DNA of 31,555 nucleotides, from positions 1 to 31,555 of the forward strand of contig JAEWEG010000065.1 in the NCBI GenBank assembly GCA_023389575.1. The letters are read 5' to 3'. The stretch is from Chloroflexota bacterium. Its GTDB lineage: Bacteria; Chloroflexota; Chloroflexia; Thermomicrobiales; UBA6265. Within the stretch, counting starts at the first letter, position 1. The number at the start of each line of letters is the position of its first letter. The notes under the pieces are model-generated. The model had not been told where the DNA came from. It made no database searches and worked only from the letters and a program-made list of their open reading frames with translations. Below are positions 15,155-22,257 of the stretch, piece after piece. The translations under genes were made by a program, and so were the position numbers.

Positions 15155-15218
15155 GGAAGCCCTATGCGACCACTAAGCACCCGGTGGAACAAGAAGTCAG
15201 GTCGCTGTATGGGCTTCC
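15155..15218. repeat. 64-nt palindromic element, copy 2
   Basis: Outer arms GGAAGCCC/GGGCTTCC are as in copy 1. Inner arms are GCGACC/GGTCGC, changed on both sides so pairing is kept. The CAGTAC flank and the TGTAT before the right outer arm are shared. It sits in the 15042-15494 non-coding stretch, where I see no other feature. Downstream, GGCGGGCACG (15229 onward) also follows copy 3. Confidence 0.7.
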
Positions 15219-15494
15219 CTCCCGTGGGGCGGGCACGTTTCAGGGCCGACACAACCGCCTTCACATCCGTAGAGGACGGTTCGCGCGAATCCGGCGGCGG
15301 GATCGGCCCCTACAAGTCGCGAAGCCAGGGCGACTCCATTGATGACCCTCCATTGTATCGTCGAGCGAAATGCCTCCCAGTCGGCTGCATTGAGTGACGT
15401 CTGGTTACTCGTTTGCGGCGCGGGATTCCTGTGCGAAGATCGGGGACCGGTTCCGGTGAGGGGCCGGTCTCTTTGATGCTTGTGGGAGTGCACG

Positions 15495-16985
15495 ATGCGA
15501 ATTGCGATTGGCGAGTTTGCGCACGAAACGAACACCTTCTGTCCTGGCTTCACCGAGGTAGAGGCGTTCCAGGCGCGCTACTGGAACACCGGTGATGAGG
15601 TGATCGAACATCACCGGAGCGTGAAGGACGACCTCGGCGGGATGATCGCGGCGGGCGAGCGGCTGTGCGTGGAGCTGGTTCCGACATTCTCGACCACCAC
15701 CCAGCCGTCGGCGACGGTTTCCCGCACGGCGTACGAGACGATCCGCGACGCGATGTTCGCGCAAATCCAGGCGGCGGGTGAACTGGACGCGATCGTGCTG
15801 GCGCTGCACGGCGCCGGCTCGACCGATGGCATGGACGACATGGAAGGGGCGTTCCTGACCGACCTGCGGGCACTGGTTGGGAACGAGATTCCCGTGGTGG
15901 TGTCGTTGGACCTGCACGGGAATACGACCGAAACCATGCTGCGCACAACCAACGCGATGTTCTACTGCCACCAGTACCCGCACATCGACCGCTACGAGAT
16001 GGGCGTGGAGGCGCTGGAGACGGCGGTCAGGATCGTGCGGGGTGAGGTGCATCCCGTGCGGCACCTGATCCGGCTGCCGCTGATCATTCCGCCTTCGACC
16101 ACGTTCGTGGGGCCGGCGAAGGTGATCAACGAGCGTTGCTTCGAATGGGAGCAAAAGCCAGGAATCCTGGACTGCAACTTCACGCACGGCTTTCCGCATA
16201 CGGACGTCTCCGTGATCTGTACGTCCGTGCTGGTGACGACGGACGGCGATGCGGACCTGGCGAGGGAAGCGGCCGAGGACGTGGCCGCGCTGATCCTGGA
16301 GACGCTGGAGGACTTCCGGCAGTCCCTCCCGGGCGCGGACGAAGCGATCCGCGAGGCGTTGGCGGCGACCGAGCTGCCGGTGATCGTGGCCGAGGTGTCG
16401 GACAACGCGGGCGGCGGCGCGCCGGGAAGCGGCACGCACCTGTTGCGGTCGTTGCTGGCCGCCAACGAGCCGGAAACGTGCTTCGGGTTCGTGTGGGATC
16501 CGGAAACGGCGGCGCAGGCCCACGCGGCGGGCGCCGGAGCGACGATCCAGGTGAAGCTCGGCGGGTTCTGGGATGAGCTTCACGGCGCGCCGATCGAAAC
16601 CGAGGCGTACGTGAAGGTGGTCAGCGATGGGCTGTTCCGGCTGACGAACCCCATGGGCGCCGGGAGCCTGACGAACCTGGGGCCGATGGCGCGGCTGGTG
16701 ATCGGCAATGTCGACGTCATCGTGGGGTCGCGGCGGGCACAGACGCTGGACGACGAGTTGTTCCTGCTCCACGGAATCGACGTGCGGCGGATGCGGGTGG
16801 TGGCGTTGAAGTCGCACCAGCATTTCCGGGGTGGGTTCCAGCAACTGGCGGGGACGATCATCCGGGCGGACACGCCGGGTTTCACCACGAGCAACCTATC
16901 AGATCTGCCGTTCGCGCGGATCGAGCGCCCGATCTGGCCGCTGGACGAGTTGCCGGAGGGATTCCGCGAGGTGGTCAAGGTCTAG
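15495..16985 (+). CDS. M81 family metallopeptidase / MlrC-like protein
   Basis: A 496-aa protein of the M81/MlrC family, named after a microcystin-degradation protein of Sphingomonas. The start MRIAIGEFAHETNTFCPG is diagnostic, as are LALHGAGSTDG (near residue 105), SLDLHGNTTE (near 138) and VSDNAGGGAPGSGTHLL. The C-terminal domain ends in the ALKSHQHFRGGF type segment. The family has a two-domain build and is thought to bind zinc, but most members occur in species that never meet microcystin, so the real substrate is unknown. No signal peptide is present. GTGGGAG lies 6 nt before ATG 15495, which I prefer over the upstream in-frame start at 15480. A clear hairpin terminator follows. Confidence 0.88.
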   Translation: MRIAIGEFAHETNTFCPGFTEVEAFQARYWNTGDEVIEHHRSVKDDLGGMIAAGERLCVELVPTFSTTTQPSATVSRTAYETIRDAMFAQIQAAGELDAIVLALHGAGSTDGMDDMEGAFLTDLRALVGNEIPVVVSLDLHGNTTETMLRTTNAMFYCHQYPHIDRYEMGVEALETAVRIVRGEVHPVRHLIRLPLIIPPSTTFVGPAKVINERCFEWEQKPGILDCNFTHGFPHTDVSVICTSVLVTTDGDADLAREAAEDVAALILETLEDFRQSLPGADEAIREALAATELPVIVAEVSDNAGGGAPGSGTHLLRSLLAANEPETCFGFVWDPETAAQAHAAGAGATIQVKLGGFWDELHGAPIETEAYVKVVSDGLFRLTNPMGAGSLTNLGPMARLVIGNVDVIVGSRRAQTLDDELFLLHGIDVRRMRVVALKSHQHFRGGFQQLAGTIIRADTPGFTTSNLSDLPFARIERPIWPLDELPEGFREVVKV

Positions 16986-17017
16986 GCGATATCGTCCCAA
17001 ATCATGTGAAACGTGCA

Positions 17018-17047
17018 CCCCGGGCAATCCATTATGGTCGCCCGGGG
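17018..17047 (+). terminator. Terminator of the M81 gene
   Basis: CCCCGGGC and GCCCGGGG form an 8-bp perfect stem with a 14-nt loop, followed by CGCTTTG, 33 bp after the stop. Confidence 0.6.
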
Positions 17048-17129
17048 CGCTTTGATGGGAGGGCCAAAGAAGATGGGTGGTCCTTGATGGCTTGCGGAGA
17101 TAGATGGCGCGATAGCAAAGGGTGCGACC

Positions 17130-17327
17130 GTGGAGAAGCAGTTAGTCGTCGATGAGGATCTCCTAGAGCAGGCGGAACGACTCACCGGGGTGAGAGAGCC
17201 TGAGACGTTGATCAGGGAGGCTCTAACCGCTTTGATCGAGCGGGAAAGTGCCCGTCGATTGGCGAAATTGGGCGGGAGTGATCCTGAACTGCGCGACATT
17301 CCCCGACGCCGAGTCGATGCCGCGTGA
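17130..17327 (+). CDS. vapB: VapB-type antitoxin (toxin partner destroyed)
   Basis: A 65-aa antitoxin of the VapB group with GTG start. The N-terminal KQLVVDEDLLEQAERLTGV, then ETLIREALTALIERESARRLAKLGG, form the ribbon-helix-helix-like DNA-binding part; the tail DPELRDIPRRR is the part that normally wraps the toxin. The stop overlaps a GTG (GTGA), the coupling expected for vapBC. That following frame has only the first residues of a VapC toxin and then runs into a stop. The antitoxin itself looks complete, so it may still bind DNA or neutralise related toxins encoded elsewhere. Confidence 0.85.
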   Translation: MEKQLVVDEDLLEQAERLTGVREPETLIREALTALIERESARRLAKLGGSDPELRDIPRRRVDAA

Positions 17328-17392
17328 TCCTGGTTGATCTGCTATGGCTCGCCTTTGCCCGCTCGGCGGGGTTGGTGGGTGCAAGGCTATAG
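17324..17392 (+). pseudogene. vapC: Stub of a vapC toxin gene
   Basis: The frame starts at the GTG that overlaps the vapB stop and reads M-I-L-V-D, the exact beginning of PIN-domain VapC toxins including the first catalytic Asp. It then diverges (LLWLAFARSAGLVGARL) and stops after 22 codons. A normal VapC has about 130 residues, so nearly the whole gene has been deleted. The junction must lie just after 17338. Confidence 0.65.
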
Positions 17393-17457
17393 TTAGCCAC
17401 ACTTCACGGATGCGGCCGGTGGGCGGTTCGCGGCACAACTGATGGGAGGGGCCTGGG

Positions 17458-18252
17458 ATGAGCGCGACTGACGCATCGAGGACGAGCGCCGTCGAGGTGG
17501 ACGCCGCCAGTGGCGGCCTGCGCATCTTCAACCTGGTGGTGGGGCTGATCCACCTGGTGCAGGGTGTGGCGATGCTGGCGCTGAGCAACGGGTTTTCGTT
17601 GCCTATCACGCGAGGGTTCCTGACCGGCCCTCCGGGGACCGATCCGACGCAGGAGACATGGTTCTCGGTCCAGTTGGGACCGGCGGTGGCGCTGTTCCTC
17701 TTCCTCGCGGCGATCGACCACCTTCTCATGGCCGTGCCGGGAGTGAACTCCTGGTACAACGGGATGCTCGCCAACGAGCGGAACGATGCCCGTTGGATCG
17801 AGTATTCGATCAGTGCGTCGCTGATGATCGTGTTGATCGCGATGATCACCGGCGTGACCGACATCGGCGCGCTGATCGCGATCGCCGGCGTGAACGCCTG
17901 CATGCTGTTCTTCGGCCTGATGCATGAGGTGATGAACCCGAAGGGATACACACGCGTCAACTGGATGCCGTTCATCTATGGGTGCTTCGCCGGGGCGGTG
18001 CCATGGGTGGTGATCGCCCTGCAGATCGCGTCGTCCGAAGACAAGGGTTCAGGGCCGCCAACGTTCGTGTACGGCATCATCGTGTCGCTGTTCCTGTTCT
18101 TCAACTCGTTCGCGGTGAACATGGTGCTGCAGTACAAGCGGGTTGGACCGTGGAAGACCTACCTTTTCGGTGAGAAGGCATACATCGTGTTGAGTCTGGT
18201 GGCGAAGTCGCTGCTGGCCTGGCAGGTGTTCGCCAACGTGCTGATCGACTGA
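17458..18252 (+). CDS. Heliorhodopsin
   Basis: A 264-aa seven-helix membrane protein of the heliorhodopsin family, retinal-binding light-sensing proteins with an inverted topology (N-terminus inside). Key residues sit where expected from the reference protein 48C12, shifted by 8-9: H31 and H88 (reference H23, H80), counterion E115 in ARWIEYSIS (reference E107), and retinal lysine K250 in SLVAKSLLAWQVF (reference K241). GVNACMLFFG, FNSFAVNMVLQY and the GEKAYIVLSL segment also match. GGGAGGGG lies 6 nt before ATG 17458. Neighbours are a decayed vapBC and exonuclease III. Its role, whether sensor, transporter or enzyme modulator, is unknown in this lineage. Confidence 0.95.
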   Translation: MSATDASRTSAVEVDAASGGLRIFNLVVGLIHLVQGVAMLALSNGFSLPITRGFLTGPPGTDPTQETWFSVQLGPAVALFLFLAAIDHLLMAVPGVNSWYNGMLANERNDARWIEYSISASLMIVLIAMITGVTDIGALIAIAGVNACMLFFGLMHEVMNPKGYTRVNWMPFIYGCFAGAVPWVVIALQIASSEDKGSGPPTFVYGIIVSLFLFFNSFAVNMVLQYKRVGPWKTYLFGEKAYIVLSLVAKSLLAWQVFANVLID

Positions 18253-18284
18253 TCCACGTTATCGCGCATTTGGTTCAGCGTTCC

Positions 18285-18315
18285 CACCCCTGTCGCCGAC
18301 CAGGCGACGGGGGTG
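18285..18315 (+). terminator. Terminator of the heliorhodopsin gene
   Basis: CACCCC-T-GTCGCC pairs with GGCGAC-G-GGGGTG, a 13-bp stem with one wobble and a 5-nt loop. It lies 32 bp after the stop and is followed by a T-rich run. It makes heliorhodopsin a single-gene unit, separate from the exonuclease gene. Confidence 0.7.
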
Positions 18316-18412
18316 ATGTGTTGTTCGAGGTTTGAAGTTGGCCCTCCCATGGGTAGGATGGGGGAGGCGTTTGCCTCAACGTACTGACCGGAAAGTGAAA
18401 CAGGATGGCCTT

Positions 18413-19237
18413 GTGAAGATCTATTCGTGGAACGTGAACGGCATCCGGGCGGTGATCCGCAAAGGCGATTTCCAGACTTTCATCGCGACCCACCAGCCCG
18501 ATATCCTTTGCCTGCAGGAGACGAAGGCGAAGGAAGGGCAGGCCAAGCCGGACCTGCCGGAGTACCGCGAATACTGGCACTCCGCCGACAAGGCCGGGTA
18601 CAGCGGCACGGCGATCTTCACGCGCACCGAGCCGCTCCATGTCGTTCGCGGGTTCAGCGACGAGCTCGCGGCGGAGTATTCGCTCGCGGGTGATGGCTAT
18701 GGCGACGCCAATCGCGAGGGACGGGTGATCGCGGCCGAGTACGACCGGTTCTGGCTGGTGAGCGTCTACACGCCCAACAGCAAGGGCGACCTTTCGCGGC
18801 TGGACCTTCGCTACCGCTACTGGGATCCGGCATTCCTGGCGCACGTGAAGCAGCTCGAGGCCGGCCAGCATGGAAGCCGGACCCCGAAGCCGGTGATCTT
18901 CTGCGGCGATCTCAACGTCGCCCATCAGGAGATCGATCTGGCGAATCCCAAGCGCAACCGGGGCACGCATGGGTTCACCGACGAGGAGCGCGAGCGGTTC
19001 CAGGGGTTCCTCGACAACGGATTCGTGGATACGTTCCGCCACCTGTATCCGGACGCCACCGAGGCGTATACGTGGTGGAACCTGATGAGCAGGGCCCGCG
19101 AGCGCAACGTGGGCTGGCGGATCGACTACTTCCTGATGAGCCACGCGCTCACGCCCCATCTCGTCGCGGCCGAAATTCACCCCGATGTCATGGGCTCGGA
19201 CCACTGCCCCGTGTCGATCACGCTCAAGGATTTGTAG
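18413..19237 (+). CDS. xth: Exodeoxyribonuclease III (AP endonuclease)
   Basis: A 274-aa member of the Xth/ExoIII family: cuts DNA at abasic sites and degrades one strand 3' to 5' in base-excision repair. Catalytic motifs in order are WNVNG with N7, LQETKA with E36, VYTPNS, the GDLNVAH Asp-Asn pair, a WRIDY segment, and the terminal GSDHCPV Asp-His pair. The start is taken at GTG 18413 (MKIYSWNVNGIRAV), the family's normal N-terminus, with AGGA about 8 nt upstream; longer in-frame starts add non-family residues. The terminator before it means it has its own promoter, not obvious in the sequence. Light-related DNA damage repair next to a photoreceptor is suggestive but unproven. Confidence 0.93.
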   Translation: MKIYSWNVNGIRAVIRKGDFQTFIATHQPDILCLQETKAKEGQAKPDLPEYREYWHSADKAGYSGTAIFTRTEPLHVVRGFSDELAAEYSLAGDGYGDANREGRVIAAEYDRFWLVSVYTPNSKGDLSRLDLRYRYWDPAFLAHVKQLEAGQHGSRTPKPVIFCGDLNVAHQEIDLANPKRNRGTHGFTDEERERFQGFLDNGFVDTFRHLYPDATEAYTWWNLMSRARERNVGWRIDYFLMSHALTPHLVAAEIHPDVMGSDHCPVSITLKDL

Positions 19238-19284
19238 GCCCGGCGGAGGCTTCCTTGCCGACGCGCCAAGGCATGCACCAGTAC

Positions 19285-19349
19285 GGAAACCCTAAACCGG
19301 CATCCAAAACGGACATCCCATATGGTGCGTGCCGGTTGTATGGGTTTCC
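19285..19349. repeat. 65-nt palindromic element, copy 3
   Basis: Outer arms GGAAACCC/GGGTTTCC and inner arms CCGGCA/TGCCGG. Relative to copy 1 both the outer and inner arms carry paired changes that keep complementarity. The CACCAGTAC flank and the TAAA after the left outer arm are shared with copy 1. It lies in the 200-bp non-coding gap between xth and the serpin gene. Confidence 0.7.
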
Positions 19350-19358
19350 CGCGTTGGC

Positions 19359-19388
19359 TACGGCCCACGCCAGCGGGTCTGTAGCTCC
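19359..19388. repeat. 30-bp inverted dispersed repeat, copy A
   Basis: This 30-bp stretch (containing CCAGCGGGTCTGTAGCTCC) is found again in reverse orientation at 21972-22001 with one mismatch. It adjoins palindromic element copy 3 and is followed by GGCGGGCACGG, also present after copy 2. Confidence 0.65.
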
Positions 19389-19444
19389 TGTTCCCGTCCT
19401 CGTGAGGCGGGCACGGTACCCCACGTCATGATCGCGATTCGGCT

Positions 19445-20716
19445 CTACGAACGTGGGTCGAGAACACGGCCGAGGAAGAGCAGGGTGCCGGTCTCGGTGT
19501 CGCGAATGGCGAAAATGAACGGGCGGTCAACGCGGATCTCGACCGGTTCGGATGGTGCGGCGGTCGCGCCCTCCATCATCACGATCGTCGCGGCGGCGGC
19601 CTCGGTGCCCTCTTCATCCACCGCGATGAAGGCCTTGTGCAGCACCTCGCTGATGAAGAGCGGATCGGCCTCGGGGTCGCCAATCATGCCGAAGAAATCC
19701 GCGAGGTTGCCATTGAAGGCGTCGGTCATGCCGAGGGCCTTCAATGGATCGGCGAGGGCGGCATCGAACTCGAACGAGAACTTCGGCAGCTCCAGCCGGA
19801 CATCTGTGGAGACGAGGTCGTCCAGGAAACTCGTGTCGAGGGATTCCTCGACGGTGTCGAACTCGCCTGCGTCGGGAAGGATCACGGTGAAGCTGAACCC
19901 GCTGCCGGCGTAGGGCAGTTCAACGGCCTGGAAGCCATCCCCCTCGGCGTACGACATGAACTTGGTCTGGCGCATGAAGGGAATGCTGACCGTGTCGCCG
20001 TCGAGCAGGGTAAAGTCGCCGTCTTCGGTATCGTCCGGCTCGAAGGGGTTGGCCCAGGCGCCGTAAAACCAGATGGCGTTGGCCAGCACGAGGCGGGTAT
20101 CGGCGTTGAGCGCGCCCTCGGGGACGATGTCCTGGATCCGGTCCTCGGTATTCTCTTCCACCCACTCGTTGATGTCATTTCGGGCGGCGTCCGGCTCGTT
20201 CTTGAAGTCGACCAGTTGGAGCCCGGCGCCGAAGTCGTCTTCGAGGTTGTCCATGAAGTCGTCGCTGAACGGGTAGGTCTGCTCCCCCCAGAGGGCGTTG
20301 GCGATGTTGAGCGCGCGGGCGGTGACCTCGCCGCTGGGATCGTCCTCGGCGGAGCCGCGCGTGATCAGGTCGTCGACCAGGTCGCGAAACGCGGGGCCAA
20401 TGGCGTCAGGAGCCAAGTCGAAGCCGAGGCAATCGGCCATCTGGTCGGCGGTGTCTCCGCTGGCGCCGGTATAGGTCATGGCGAGCGCCAGCGAGATGCT
20501 GAGCGGGGAGATGAAGAGGTTGCCTTCGGCTGATTGCCGGAGGTTGTCGTAAAGATCGAGCGCGAACCGGGTGTTGCCGGAAACGAGGTCGTCCAGGCTC
20601 GTACCCTGGGCGCGGATGGTGGCGATCCAGGCTGGATGCGCGGCGAGGGCGGCCGCCGCGGCGCTGGCCTGGATCAGGCGGCGGCGGGTGAAGGGTGTTG
20701 GCTGGATAGTGGCCAT
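19445..20716 (-). CDS. Tat-exported serpin (serine-protease inhibitor)
   Basis: A 423-aa serpin. The N-terminus carries a twin-arginine signal (FTRRRLIQ, then an Ala-rich hydrophobic stretch to about residue 37), so it is exported folded. The fold signatures are present: NLFISPLSIS (66-75), the NAIWFYGAW segment (213-221), LELPKFSFEF (308-317) and the terminal DRPFIFAIRD (397-406). The reactive loop follows the hinge EEGTEAAAAT (368-377), whose small residues allow loop insertion, so an inhibitory serpin is likely. By standard counting P1 is A384, with Met residues at P5 and P4, suggesting elastase- or subtilisin-like targets. GAGGAG precedes the ATG; a longer in-frame opening upstream lacks family residues. 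The third GDPD lies 100 bp upstream on the same strand. Confidence 0.93.
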   Translation of the reverse strand: MATIQPTPFTRRRLIQASAAAAALAAHPAWIATIRAQGTSLDDLVSGNTRFALDLYDNLRQSAEGNLFISPLSISLALAMTYTGASGDTADQMADCLGFDLAPDAIGPAFRDLVDDLITRGSAEDDPSGEVTARALNIANALWGEQTYPFSDDFMDNLEDDFGAGLQLVDFKNEPDAARNDINEWVEENTEDRIQDIVPEGALNADTRLVLANAIWFYGAWANPFEPDDTEDGDFTLLDGDTVSIPFMRQTKFMSYAEGDGFQAVELPYAGSGFSFTVILPDAGEFDTVEESLDTSFLDDLVSTDVRLELPKFSFEFDAALADPLKALGMTDAFNGNLADFFGMIGDPEADPLFISEVLHKAFIAVDEEGTEAAAATIVMMEGATAAPSEPVEIRVDRPFIFAIRDTETGTLLFLGRVLDPRS

Positions 20717-20816
20717 GGGGAACTCCTCGGAATGGTGTCGGGCTCGGATCGTCGTGGTCCCTGTGAGAAGAACGTTTGGCGAGCGGGCAGGGTTTCCGGA
20801 CGGGCCGTTCGACGTG

Positions 20817-21542
20817 TCAGGTGGCGGCCTGCAGAAGCGGGATGATTCGGCTGGGGTGGTCGGAGCCCACGTCGTCGATGTCGAACGCCTGGAGCGCGTG
20901 GAAGTCTTCCTCGGTGTGGCAGGGCCAGGCGATGATCCACAGGTTGTGAGATCGAGCCCAGTCGATGTGCTCCTGGCCGACTCGCTTGTAATCGAAATCG
21001 GTGCCGGTGACACCGGCTGCGATGGCGCGTTCGTGGGTGCCGGGTTCGAGCCAGGCGCCGTTGATCGTGCGCCGAATCTCTGGAGCCATGTTGCCGACGA
21101 GTTCGAGGGCGTGGGGATCGAACGAGCTGATGGTGACCTGGCTGGCGAGGCCGCGCTGGTGGATCAACTCGATCACGGCGGGGACGACGATCTCGAGCCG
21201 GTCGGGCGTGTCGCGCTTGATCTCGACGAGCAGCGCCGGGAGGTGGCCGACCACGTCGAAGACCTCGGCGAGGGTGGGGATGACGCACGGCTCCGGCCAG
21301 TCCGGGAACTGGGCGCGGGCGTCGAGGGCCTGGAGTTCGGCCAGCGTGAAATCGGCGACCGGTCCGGAGCCATTCGTGGTGCGGTCGAGCGTGGAGTCGT
21401 GGAAGACGACGAGGTGATGATCGGCGGTGAGCTGGACGTCGAACTCCACGGCGTGGAGACCGAGGGAGATGGCGTGGCGAAAACCGGGGAGAGTTGACTC
21501 GGGTGCTTCGCCCTGGGCTCCGCGATGGCCGTATATGCGCAC
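20817..21542 (-). CDS. Glycerophosphodiester phosphodiesterase 3
   Basis: A 241-aa GDPD, third in the window, with the same catalytic positions as the other two (H6-R7, E33, D35, H48) and the LVEIKRDTPDRL strand. The usual ENT after the HRG motif is EST here. Sequence in the middle (LAELQALDAR, FPDWPEPCVIPT) is shared with GDPD2, so it is a dispersed paralogue rather than a distant relative. It begins with GTG preceded by AGGAG. It lies upstream of the serpin and outside the two operator-bearing regions, so it may not be under the same control. Confidence 0.92.
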   Translation of the reverse strand: MRIYGHRGAQGEAPESTLPGFRHAISLGLHAVEFDVQLTADHHLVVFHDSTLDRTTNGSGPVADFTLAELQALDARAQFPDWPEPCVIPTLAEVFDVVGHLPALLVEIKRDTPDRLEIVVPAVIELIHQRGLASQVTISSFDPHALELVGNMAPEIRRTINGAWLEPGTHERAIAAGVTGTDFDYKRVGQEHIDWARSHNLWIIAWPCHTEEDFHALQAFDIDDVGSDHPSRIIPLLQAAT

Positions 21543-22257
21543 GATGGTGGGTCTCCTGAATGACGGGTTTCGGAATCGCTGACCCGGCGGTTGCGCCGGG
21601 CACGGTGATATTGAAGGCGACTCTATCAGGAGCGCGTCTGGTCGTCACCACTGTTGGTCAACGCGGATTGTCCCAATCCTGGCGGCTGAGTCCGAGCCCA
21701 TGTCGTAACTGGTAGCGGCGAAGTTTATCTTCGCCCGGCGGTTTGGGGGTCGTACCTTGGGTCAGGGCAACGGGCTGACGGATTGATTGAACGCCTCCCC
21801 GGGGATCGCTGCCAGGTCGAGATAACCTCGACCGCTACCAGATCGTGATACCGAATTCGCGAGAAGATTCGCGGACCGATCACCGTTTGTGCGTAGGGAC
21901 AGTCCAGCGAGCCGGAGGCGAGCGTGTGGCTGTCCTGACCTGGTCGGCGGGTGCCTCCCGCGGCGCGGACTGGAGCTACAGACCCGCTGGCGCGGGCCGT
22001 AGTTCCGTACATTCTCGGTATGACCCCGTCCTCCAGAGGATGCGATGCGACGAGCTGCGGGCGGCGATTGCATCATGTCGCCTCCTCGACGAGTGCCAAG
22101 AGTAGGGGATGACCTCGTGTCATCCCAGTACGGACACTCTGGTCGCGAGCCCCACCGGCCCGCGAACCTCGCCACCCCAGGGGCGAGGCGGATGTAACCC
22201 ATGTCCTCGCACACGTGTCCCGGTCCATGCATACGTGCCGGCCCGGAAGTCGTGGAA
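21543..22257. other. Long intergenic stretch, hairpin-rich, no gene seen
   Basis: About 715 bp without a convincing gene. Hairpins: GGCGAAG/CTTCGCC with a TTTAT loop (21717-21735), GGTCGAG/CTCGACC with a 5-nt loop (21815-21833), and GGACAG/CTGTCC around 21897-21935. The 30-bp inverted repeat copy B is at 21972-22001. The stretch separates the GDPD3/serpin unit from the FGGY kinase end. It may carry the GDPD3 promoter, or a non-coding RNA; the evidence for either is only the structure. Confidence 0.45.
21972..22001. repeat. 30-bp inverted dispersed repeat, copy B
   Basis: Reverse complement of 19359-19388 with 29 of 30 positions matching. The flanking bases towards 21940 (CGGGTGCCTCCCGCGG) loosely resemble the flank of copy A, so the related region may be longer but diverged. 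Confidence 0.65.

Noticed and set aside
17365..17393. Promoter for heliorhodopsin with -10 TATAGT at 17388
   Set aside because: The -10 is plausible but no -35 box is found at 16-18 bp, so I did not list it.
22225..22250. Another operator copy (TGCATACGTGCC) near the kinase 3' end
   Set aside because: Only part of one half matches and it lies downstream of the gene, not at a promoter.
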